Origin: Bradyrhizobium barranii subsp. barranii
Lineage (GTDB): Bacteria; Pseudomonadota; Alphaproteobacteria; Rhizobiales; Xanthobacteraceae
NCBI RefSeq assembly: GCF_017565645.3
Contig: NZ_CP086136.1
Location: 4,075,501-4,139,500, forward strand
Direction: 5' to 3'
Length of the DNA: 64,000 bases
Both the position numbers and the translations under genes were made by a program. Positions 57,652-64,000 of this stretch are shown piece after piece (within the stretch, counting starts at the first letter, position 1; the number at the start of each line of letters is the position of its first letter). Under the pieces are notes generated by a model. It had not been told where the DNA came from, did no database searches, and worked only from the letters and a program-made list of their open reading frames with translations.

Positions 57652-58050
57652 CTAGCTGCAGCTCAGCGGCAACGGCTGGTCGGGGTGAAACTCGTACCAA
57701 TCGTAGCAATCTGGATAGGCGCCGTAGAATCCGTATCCGGGTCGATAGCGACCAAAGCGGTGGAACGCATGTTGGCGCAGGCCGATGCCGCCGGCGCCGG
57801 CATGACCGCCGAACCCGAGATGTTCGCCGCCAAAGCCTCCCTCATGCGCCATGCCGCCGAAATGCGCGCCGCCGCCGCCGAAGCCCATATGTCCGCCGCC
57901 AAAGCCACCACCGCCAAAACTGGCGTGGCCGCCGCCGCCAAAGCCACCACCGTGGCCCCCGCCGCCGCCACCGCCGTGCGCCTCGGCCGCGCCGATGGCC
58001 AGGGTCGAGGCAAGCGCCGCTGTTGCCAAAATCATGATTGCTCGTTTCAT
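57652..58050 (-). CDS. Secreted glycine/histidine-rich protein
   Basis: The 132-residue protein has a clear signal peptide (MKRAIMILATAALASTLAIG, cleaved near AEA-HG). A repeat region (residues about 25-90) is built of GGGF, GGGH and GFGG units with many His. The C-terminal part is rich in Tyr, Pro and Cys (RYRPGYGFYGAYPDCYDWY). His/Gly-rich exported proteins of this kind are common in Bradyrhizobium; metal binding or a structural surface role is possible but unproven. A terminator lies downstream at 57560-57580. Confidence 0.8.
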   Translation of the reverse strand: MKRAIMILATAALASTLAIGAAEAHGGGGGGGHGGGFGGGGHASFGGGGFGGGHMGFGGGGAHFGGMAHEGGFGGEHLGFGGHAGAGGIGLRQHAFHRFGRYRPGYGFYGAYPDCYDWYEFHPDQPLPLSCS

Positions 58051-58251
58051 GGGACACTCCTTTCGTGTCGATCTGCCTGGTCATCCATGCAATCCGCTCT
58101 CGCGTCGTGCCGTCGCCGAAGCTCCTGATGACAAGGCTCGTGATGAAAGGAGAGGTAGGAGCGATGCGCAGCAATCCCACTAAATTCGACTTCAGGAACG
58201 AGGCGCGCCGCTAGGGAAGGTGATCCTGCCGCGGGGGCCGCGGCCCACAAA

Positions 58252-58280
58252 GGGGCGGGCTGAACATTCCAGCCCGCCCC
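58252..58280 (-). terminator. Intrinsic terminator of the small secreted-protein gene
   Basis: GGGGCGGGCTG pairs perfectly with CAGCCCGCCCC around a 7-base loop; in the leftward direction it is followed by TTTGTG. It lies 59 bases after the stop at 58339. Confidence 0.6.
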
Positions 58281-58338
58281 CGTCGTTCGATGAGGAGCGG
58301 CCGACCGAAGCGCCCGGCCGGCCAGGGAAATGCCGTGA

Positions 58339-58587
58339 TCAGAAGCTGCCCGTGCCGGGCTCGCACGGCACGTTGTTGCCGGTCCACGGCGCCGTCGCGA
58401 AAGCGCCGACGCGCGGCGCGGGAACGCAGACGCGGCCTCCCTGCTGATAGAAGGGCGCATCCGGTGCGGCCGTATCGGTTGTCATCGCGGGCTGTCGCAT
58501 GACGGAATGGTGCTCGCGCGCCATGACGGGTCCCCCGAGCACGGCGGCTGCAATCAATCCCGTCGACAAGAGTTTGAGAGTGGTCAT
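58339..58587 (-). CDS. Small secreted protein of unknown function
   Basis: The 82-residue product starts at the ATG at 58587 with a signal peptide (MTTLKLLSTGLIAAAVLGGP, cleaved near VMA-RE). The mature part is about 58 residues with two cysteines (GRVCVPAPRVGAFATAPWTG and VPCEPGTGSF), possibly a disulfide. No family is recognised. It is followed by a strong terminator, so it is probably monocistronic. Confidence 0.65.
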   Translation of the reverse strand: MTTLKLLSTGLIAAAVLGGPVMAREHHSVMRQPAMTTDTAAPDAPFYQQGGRVCVPAPRVGAFATAPWTGNNVPCEPGTGSF

Positions 58588-58819
58588 TTCGGCTTCTCCT
58601 TTGATGACATCAGGCCGACCAAGCGGCTCACCATCAACGTATGGACGGCCGGGCGTCATCCAAATGCACGAATTGCTCACCTGATTTCAACGGCCTGTGA
58701 CCCGGCGCGTCGCTGCAAGCACGATCGTGCGAATGCGCAACATCCGTTGCCTTGAGAGTAACGGGGAGCGCATCGCAGGCATATGTTCATGAAAGCGCAG
58801 TTCAGAATGGAGGCGGAAG

Positions 58820-58999
58820 ATGATCACGACGACAGCGAGACGTATGGCCATCGCGCTGGCCCTGTTGGCGACGGGCTCGGCGCGCTTCCTGAATCGCTAT
58901 TTAGTGGTGCCCCATGCTCCGCAGGACTATCTCGTCAGACAACGAGTGGCCTATGGCAGGCTGGCGCGGCGCCGCGCGTTCAGAGCGGGCGGGCATTGA
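58820..58999 (+). CDS. Predicted 59-residue membrane or secreted microprotein
   Basis: The ATG at 58820 is preceded by GGAGGCGGAAG. The product has an N-terminal hydrophobic segment (MITTTARRMAIALALLATGS) then a basic tail (YLVVPHAPQDYLVRQRVAYG, ending RRRAFRAGGH). It ends 77 bases before the response-regulator gene and probably shares its transcript. Small proteins encoded just ahead of two-component genes can act as accessory sensors; this is inference. No family recognised. Confidence 0.45.
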   Translation: MITTTARRMAIALALLATGSARFLNRYLVVPHAPQDYLVRQRVAYGRLARRRAFRAGGH

Positions 59000-59076
59000 A
59001 CATGACGCTCCGGACCGCCGAGCCCGTGCTCCTCCGCCGCAGGCCGAAACGCCTCGCAGAACGTGGGAGCAGGATC

Positions 59077-59757
59077 ATGACGCGGATTCTTCTGATCGAA
59101 GATGATGCCGAAACCGCCGAGGTGATCGTCGCCGAACTCGCCGATCGCGGTTTTGAGGTCCAATGGGCCCCTGACGGCGTCGACGGTCTCGATCGGGCGC
59201 GCGCGGCGTGTCCGGATGCCATGATCGTCGATCGCATGCTGCCCGGAATGGACGGGCTGACCGTGATCGAGGCCTTGCGCAAAGATCGGGTCGGGACGCC
59301 GGTGCTGGTTCTGAGTGCGCTCGGCGCCGTGGACGATCGGGTGCGCGGATTGCGTATGGGGGGAGACGACTATCTCACCAAGCCATTCGCAATCATCGAG
59401 CTTGTCGCACGGATAGAGGCATTGCTGCGCCGTCCGATGGACAGCCGCGAGACCACGTTGCATGTCGGGCCGCTGGAGCTCGACCTGATCGAGCGGACCG
59501 CGCGACGGGACGAGCGCGAGATCGACCTGTTGCCGCGTGAGTTCCGCCTGCTCGAATACATGATGCGCCGGAGCGATCAGTTGCTCACGCGCGCGATGCT
59601 GCTCGAAGAGGTCTGGAACTACAAGTTCGTTCCTGCAACGACGAATCTGATCGACGTGCATATGGGCCGGCTGCGCCACAAGGTCGATGGTCCCGGCGAT
59701 ACGCAGCTCATCCACAATGTTCGCGGCTCCGGCTTCATTCTGCGTTCGCGCGCATAG
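59077..59757 (+). CDS. OmpR/PhoB-type response regulator
   Basis: The 226-residue protein starts at the ATG at 59077 after GGGAGCAGGA. The receiver has the acidic pocket (LIEDDAE), acceptor Asp52 (MIVDRMLPGMDG), switch residues VLVLSALG and Lys in YLTKPFAI. The C-terminal winged helix shows IDLLPREFRLLEYMMRRSDQ and LIDVHMGRLRHKVDGPG, then NVRGSGFIL. A histidine-kinase gene follows 60 bases later, so this is a classical pair. The RND pump and sigma factor downstream suggest metal or envelope stress as the signal. Confidence 0.94.
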   Translation: MTRILLIEDDAETAEVIVAELADRGFEVQWAPDGVDGLDRARAACPDAMIVDRMLPGMDGLTVIEALRKDRVGTPVLVLSALGAVDDRVRGLRMGGDDYLTKPFAIIELVARIEALLRRPMDSRETTLHVGPLELDLIERTARRDEREIDLLPREFRLLEYMMRRSDQLLTRAMLLEEVWNYKFVPATTNLIDVHMGRLRHKVDGPGDTQLIHNVRGSGFILRSRA

Positions 59758-59816
59758 AGACGCGAAACCCAGGGGCTCGCGGAGCACATCTCGGACGAAT
59801 ATCGAGTGCCGGTTCG

Positions 59817-61238
59817 ATGCGCCAAATTCAGTTCATCCGTTCGAACACGTTCCTCTGGGCCCTGGCGGTGGCGGCCGCATTTGCGCTGTTCGTGGTCGGG
59901 CTGTTCGCGTTCACCTATTGGAAGCTCGATGACTATCTGATCGCGCGATCCGACCGCATGATCATGACCCGGATCAATTTCATCGCCGATTTGCCGTCGG
60001 CGCGCCGCATCGGAGCGATCTCCGATCATCTCGAGCAGGATTCCAGAGGCGTGCAGTACGCGGGACTTTTCAACGGTGCCGGCACCCGGCTTGCCGGCAA
60101 CATCGACAGCTTGCCGCGCGCACTCGATCTCGGCGGAGCGGCGCAGGGTGTGCAGCTCGACCTCATCGAGAGATCGGCGGTCCACGGACCGGTCATCAGG
60201 GTCGTGGGCAGGCGTCTTGAGAACGGCGATGTCTTGGTGATGGGACGGAATGTCGATGAGACGCGCGAAATCTCAAGTGTCGTGGGGCAGGCACTCGCGC
60301 TTGGCCTGCTGCCGGCGTTCTGCCTCTGTCTGCTGGCCGGAGCGTGGCTGAGCGTTCGCGCCCAGAGACGCGTGGAGGAGGTGAACCAGCGGGTGCAGCG
60401 GATCGTGGCCGGGGAGTTGCGCGAGCGGCTTCCGGAGGACAATTCCGACGATCCGTTCGCGCGACTGGCCAGGATCGTCAACGGCATGCTCGCCGAGATG
60501 GAGACCATGATCAACGCGCTTGCCGGTGTCGGCAACGATATCGCCCATGATCTCAGGACGCCGCTCACGCGCGCACGCCTGGCGCTGGAGCGCGGCCGAA
60601 CGCATGCGACCACCCTGGAGCAGCTCCAGGAGGTCACGGACAAGGCAATGGCCGGAATCGACCAGTCGCTCGCGATCGTCACCGCCTTGCTGCGCCTCAC
60701 CGAGATCGAGAACAGCCGCCGCACCGCCGGTTTTGGTAACGTTGCGCTCGACGAGATCCTGCGCGAAGTGTGCGACGTCTATGAGCCCATCGCCGAAGAC
60801 AAGGGCATCGGGCTTGGCGTCGTCATCGATCGCAATGTGCAGGTGTGGGGCGATCGGGACCTGTTGTTCGAAGCGATGGCCAATCTCGTGGACAATGCCG
60901 TCAAGTTCACGCCGCCCGGCGGCCAGGTGAGGCTCGAACTGGTGTCGGAAGACGACACGGCGCTCGTGCGCGTAAGTGACACCGGACCCGGCATCAGCAC
61001 GCAGGAGCGCGAAGCGGTGCTGCGGAGATTCTATCGTTCCGACAAGATGCGCAATACGCCGGGGGTTGGGCTGGGGCTGAGCCTGGTGGCTGCCATCGTC
61101 AAGCTGCATGGCTTTCGATTGATCATCGGTCCGGCTCCCGGCGGGCGGATCGAGATCCTTGCCTGGACCGGGAGGGCGAGCAAAGCCGCCGCATGCCGGT
61201 CCCGGACCCCAACTCTCGCAACCGTCAATCAGATGTGA
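59817..61238 (+). CDS. Sensor histidine kinase (TM-periplasmic-TM-HAMP-HisKA-HATPase)
   Basis: The 473-residue kinase has two membrane spans (residues about 13-33 and 156-178) enclosing a periplasmic sensor of about 120 residues, then a HAMP domain (about 178-232). The phosphoacceptor is IAHDLRTPLTRARL (His244). The ATPase domain has NLVDNAVKFTPPGG, VSDTGPGIS, a KMRNTPGVGLGLSLV lid and GGRIEI. It is the partner of the OmpR-type regulator upstream. The final 25 residues are an extra tail. Confidence 0.94.
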   Translation: MRQIQFIRSNTFLWALAVAAAFALFVVGLFAFTYWKLDDYLIARSDRMIMTRINFIADLPSARRIGAISDHLEQDSRGVQYAGLFNGAGTRLAGNIDSLPRALDLGGAAQGVQLDLIERSAVHGPVIRVVGRRLENGDVLVMGRNVDETREISSVVGQALALGLLPAFCLCLLAGAWLSVRAQRRVEEVNQRVQRIVAGELRERLPEDNSDDPFARLARIVNGMLAEMETMINALAGVGNDIAHDLRTPLTRARLALERGRTHATTLEQLQEVTDKAMAGIDQSLAIVTALLRLTEIENSRRTAGFGNVALDEILREVCDVYEPIAEDKGIGLGVVIDRNVQVWGDRDLLFEAMANLVDNAVKFTPPGGQVRLELVSEDDTALVRVSDTGPGISTQEREAVLRRFYRSDKMRNTPGVGLGLSLVAAIVKLHGFRLIIGPAPGGRIEILAWTGRASKAAACRSRTPTLATVNQM

Positions 61239-61396
61239 TGCCCCTCATGATGCGCGATGTTCTCGATGCCATGACATGCCGAGTGACATGCCGAATGTCT
61301 GAAGGCGAATTCAGGTTTGTTACGCTCAATTCAGTGGCCTCCTCCTTCGGAGGCTTCCTAGAGTCCGCTCGCCGGTTTCGTATGTGGGAGTGACAG

Positions 61397-62353
61397 ATGC
61401 AGATCCGCCCCGAAGGCGTGAGGAATGGTGCCATGGCTGTCGCGGCCGGAGCCCCATCGCCCTCCTTCCTCAGCGCCTATTCCGCGGCCATCAAGCGCTA
61501 TGAACTGCTTGAGCCCGGTCACGAGCAGCAGCTTGCACGCCGCTGGCGCGAGACGCGGGACCGCGGTGCCGTGAACGCGCTCGTCACGAGCCATCTCCGG
61601 CTCGCAGCCAAGGTGGCGCGCGGCTACAAGGGGTACGGTCTGCCCTTGGCCGATGTGATTGCGGAGGCAAATCTCGGCCTCGTCATCGCGGCGTCACGCT
61701 TCGAACCCGGCCGCGGTGCGCGGTTCTCCACCTATGCGGTTTGGTGGATCAAGGCCTCGGTTCACGAATACATCCTGCGCTCCTGGTCTCTGGTCAGGAT
61801 CGGCACGACGGCAGCGCAGAAGAAGCTGTTCTTCAAGCTCCGTAGCGAGATGAGGAAAGCCGCGGGCGGCGCGATGGCGGCGCTCACGCCCGATGTCGCC
61901 GAGACGATCGCGGAAAGGCTCGACGTCACGGCGCGTGAGGTGATCGAGATGGATTCCCGCCTGAACGGTGACATGTCGCTGAATGCGCGCGTTGGCGACG
62001 ACGAGCAGGGAACCGAATGGGAAGCGTTGCTGGTCGATCAGGCGATCGACGCGGAGACGGTGCTCGCCGATCATGAGCAGACGGAGCGCCGTACCAACGC
62101 CTTGCGCGTTGCGCTGGGCATGCTCACGGCGCGCGAGCGTCATATTCTGGAGGCAAGGCGGCTGGCGGAATGCCCGGTTACGCTGGACCAACTCGGCTTC
62201 GAGCTTTCGATCTCCAGCGAGCGGGTTCGGCAGATCGAGATCCGCGCCTTTGCCAAGGTCAGGCGAGCCGCAATTCTTGCCGCGCAGGATGCGGCACGCA
62301 AGCGCCCCGACGGCGCCTCGGGCTCACGGCCGCGGGAGCTCACCGCTCCATGA
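61397..62353 (+). CDS. rpoH: RNA polymerase sigma-32 (RpoH) type sigma factor
   Basis: The 318-residue protein has region 1.2/2 sequences (HLRLAAKVARGYKGYGLPLA and DVIAEANLGLVIAASRFEPG, then RFSTYAVWWIKASVHEYILR). The RpoH box is TTAAQKKLFFKLR, and region 4 has LTARERHILEARRL and LSISSERVRQIEIRAFAKV. The QKKLFF motif identifies the RpoH group. The C-terminal 25 residues are extra. Alphaproteobacteria often carry several rpoH copies with separate stress roles; this one lies between a two-component pair and an RND pump. Confidence 0.92.
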   Translation: MQIRPEGVRNGAMAVAAGAPSPSFLSAYSAAIKRYELLEPGHEQQLARRWRETRDRGAVNALVTSHLRLAAKVARGYKGYGLPLADVIAEANLGLVIAASRFEPGRGARFSTYAVWWIKASVHEYILRSWSLVRIGTTAAQKKLFFKLRSEMRKAAGGAMAALTPDVAETIAERLDVTAREVIEMDSRLNGDMSLNARVGDDEQGTEWEALLVDQAIDAETVLADHEQTERRTNALRVALGMLTARERHILEARRLAECPVTLDQLGFELSISSERVRQIEIRAFAKVRRAAILAAQDAARKRPDGASGSRPRELTAP

Positions 62354-62492
62354 GCGATCGAGAAGCGGTGATGCCGGTACGAATGATGTCTGTCCTGCCG
62401 CGGAGCATCTGAATTCGTTTTCATTTGAACGGATGCTCTCCCGTCCTCATCTGTTCAATGATCCCGCGCAACTTGCTTCAGGCAGAACCACC

Positions 62493-64000
62493 ATGGGAAT
62501 TGTTCGCTTCGCGCTACGGTTTCCGCACACGTTCTATGTGCTTGCGGCGCTGATCCTGTTTCTCGGCGGCATCGCGATCTGGTCGATGCCGACGGACATT
62601 TTTCCGGAGATCCGCATTCCCGTCGTCACGGTGGTATGGAGCTACACCGGCCTGTCGACGCCCGAGATGGAGCAGCGGGTCAGCACCTACAGCCAGTACT
62701 CGATCAGCGCCAATGTCAGCGGCATCAAGAACATCGAGGCGCAAACTCTCAACGGCCTGTCGGTTCAGAAGATCTACTTCCAGCCGGACGTGAATCTCGA
62801 CCTCGCAATCTCGCAGATCGTCTCGGCAACCAACGCCATCCGCGCTCTGATGCCGCCGGGCATTCAGCCGCCAATCATCGTGCAGTTCAATGCATCGAGC
62901 GTGCCGGTGCTGCAGCTCAGCCTCGAGTCCAATAGTCTGAACGAGCAGCAATTATACGATTTCGGCATCTACCGTATCCGGCAGCAATTGGCGCCTGTTC
63001 CGGGCGTGACGCTGCCCACGCCTGCCGGCGGCAAGTACCGCCAGATCATGGTCGACATCGATCCGAACAAGCTCCTGTCGCGCGGATTGACGCCGCTCGA
63101 CATCGTCAATGCGGTGAACACCCAAAATCTGACGCTGCCCACCGGGACGACGAAAATCGGCGACACCCAGTACACCGTTCGAACCAACGCCACGCCAGCC
63201 TCGATCAAGGATCTCAACATGATCCCGGTCAAGTTCGTGAACGGGGCCACGATCTTCCTGAAGGACGTTGCCCAGGTCCGGGACGGCTCCCAGGTCCAGC
63301 AGAACATCGTGCGCGAGGACGGTCATCGCGCCGTCCTGCTCAGCGTGATCAAGAACGGAAATGCCTCGACGCTCGCTGTCGTCAACGGGGTGAAGAAGGC
63401 CTTGAGTTCGATTCGCGCGTCGGCTCCTGCAGGGCTGAAGATCAACGAGCTGTTCGATCAGTCGGTCTTCGTCACCCATTCGGTCGATGGCGTGCTGCGC
63501 GAGGGCGCGATCGCGGCCGGCCTCACGGCGCTGATGATCCTGCTGTTTCTGGGATCGTGGCGATCGACACTGGTCGTCTTGATCTCGATCCCGCTGGCGA
63601 TGCTGTCTTCGCTGGTGGTGCTGTATTGTCTCGGCGAGACCTTGAATACGATGACGCTCGGCGGGCTTGCACTCGCGGTCGGCATCCTGGTCGACGATTC
63701 GACGGTAACGATCGAGAACACGCACCGGCTCTGGACCGAGGAAGGCATGCCGTTGCCTGATGCGACGCTGCACGGGGCGGCTGAAATCGCGGTGCCGACG
63801 CTCGTCTCCACGCTTGCCATCAGCTGTGTGTTCACCTCGGTCGTCTTTCTGGAAGGGCCGGCCAAATACCTCTTCACCCCGCTGGGCCTGGCGGTGGTGT
63901 TCGCGATGCTGGCGTCGTATGCATTGTCGCGAACGCTGACGCCGATCACCATCGGCCTGCTGCTGAAAGGCGAACGGCGCCATGGCGAGGGCGGAAGCCC
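62493..64000 (+). CDS. RND efflux transporter permease subunit (AcrB/MdtB-like), partial
   Basis: The gene runs off the right edge; about 502 residues are visible from the ATG at 62493. The N-terminus (MGIVRFALRFPHTFYVLAAL) is the first membrane span. Porter-domain motifs follow (PTDIFPEIRIPVVTVVWSYT, GLSTPEMEQRV, TNAIRALMPPGIQPP, PTGTTKIGDTQYTVRTN), then TM2-TM6 with LVVLISIPLAMLSSLVVLYC and GGLALAVGILVDDSTVTIEN, where the D-D pair is part of the proton relay. This is the inner-membrane pump of a tripartite exporter. Its adaptor and outer-membrane partners are not visible and are not encoded immediately upstream. Confidence 0.93.
   Translation, partial: MGIVRFALRFPHTFYVLAALILFLGGIAIWSMPTDIFPEIRIPVVTVVWSYTGLSTPEMEQRVSTYSQYSISANVSGIKNIEAQTLNGLSVQKIYFQPDVNLDLAISQIVSATNAIRALMPPGIQPPIIVQFNASSVPVLQLSLESNSLNEQQLYDFGIYRIRQQLAPVPGVTLPTPAGGKYRQIMVDIDPNKLLSRGLTPLDIVNAVNTQNLTLPTGTTKIGDTQYTVRTNATPASIKDLNMIPVKFVNGATIFLKDVAQVRDGSQVQQNIVREDGHRAVLLSVIKNGNASTLAVVNGVKKALSSIRASAPAGLKINELFDQSVFVTHSVDGVLREGAIAAGLTALMILLFLGSWRSTLVVLISIPLAMLSSLVVLYCLGETLNTMTLGGLALAVGILVDDSTVTIENTHRLWTEEGMPLPDATLHGAAEIAVPTLVSTLAISCVFTSVVFLEGPAKYLFTPLGLAVVFAMLASYALSRTLTPITIGLLLKGERRHGEGGS

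Overview
The window reads as a chromosomal segment of a high-GC alphaproteobacterium, most likely Bradyrhizobium or a close relative. This rests on the overall codon style, the many Liv-type and NitT/TauT-type ABC importers, the DUF6894-type and small secreted proteins, and the general catabolic gene content. It is inference from the sequence alone.

Region 1 (1-13.7 kb) holds small-molecule catabolism. A leftward set (partial LivM, LivH, an MmgE/PrpD protein and a 3-hydroxyisobutyrate-dehydrogenase-type enzyme) diverges from a rightward set: a second MmgE/PrpD protein, a PcaC-like decarboxylase, a metallo-beta-lactamase-fold lactonase, a GntR/FCD regulator, a four-gene NitT/TauT-type importer, a NodB-fold deacetylase, an FAH-family hydrolase and a MetE C-domain-like protein. 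Two inverted repeats, at 4192-4202 and 6941-6959, are candidate regulator sites.

Region 2 (13.7-23 kb) has two Tat-targeted alpha/beta hydrolases, a degenerate 3' half of a tRNA-Lys(CTT) at about 16054-16104, an SDR, and a sugar-uptake cluster (binding protein, two permeases, Gfo/Idh/MocA dehydrogenase, ThuA protein, LacI regulator) that lacks its own ATPase.

Region 3 (22.9-45.1 kb, all leftward) is the most striking part. Eighteen nearly contiguous genes run from livH to azoR, preceded by an AraC regulator and a Liv-type binding protein. They encode a branched-chain-type importer whose LivF is fused to a Tm-1-like domain, a PEP-hydrolase-family TIM barrel, and a 970-residue flotillin with 44-residue (4 x 11) coiled-coil repeats. 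Two CoxG-like SRPBCC proteins and a molybdenum hydroxylase follow, the latter with its large subunit split into two coupled genes, then CoxD/CoxE-like maturation factors. The run ends with an amidohydrolase, a lactonase-like MBL protein, an SMP-30/isochorismatase fusion and an azoreductase. Together this looks like import, membrane-associated ring hydroxylation and hydrolytic breakdown of an unidentified, possibly heterocyclic, substrate.

Region 4 (45.5-52 kb) is signalling and small proteins: an MHYT hybrid histidine kinase, secreted and hypothetical proteins, and two divergent NarL-type regulators. One has an intact receiver and the other a receiver without the phosphorylation residues. Region 5 (52.3-57 kb) has sugar-nucleotide genes (UDP-glucuronate epimerase type, aldo/keto reductase, a glmS paralogue). 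Region 6 (57-64 kb) has small secreted proteins with clear terminators, an OmpR/histidine-kinase pair, an RpoH-type sigma factor and the start of an RND efflux pump. No CRISPR array, complete insertion sequence or complete tRNA/rRNA gene was seen.
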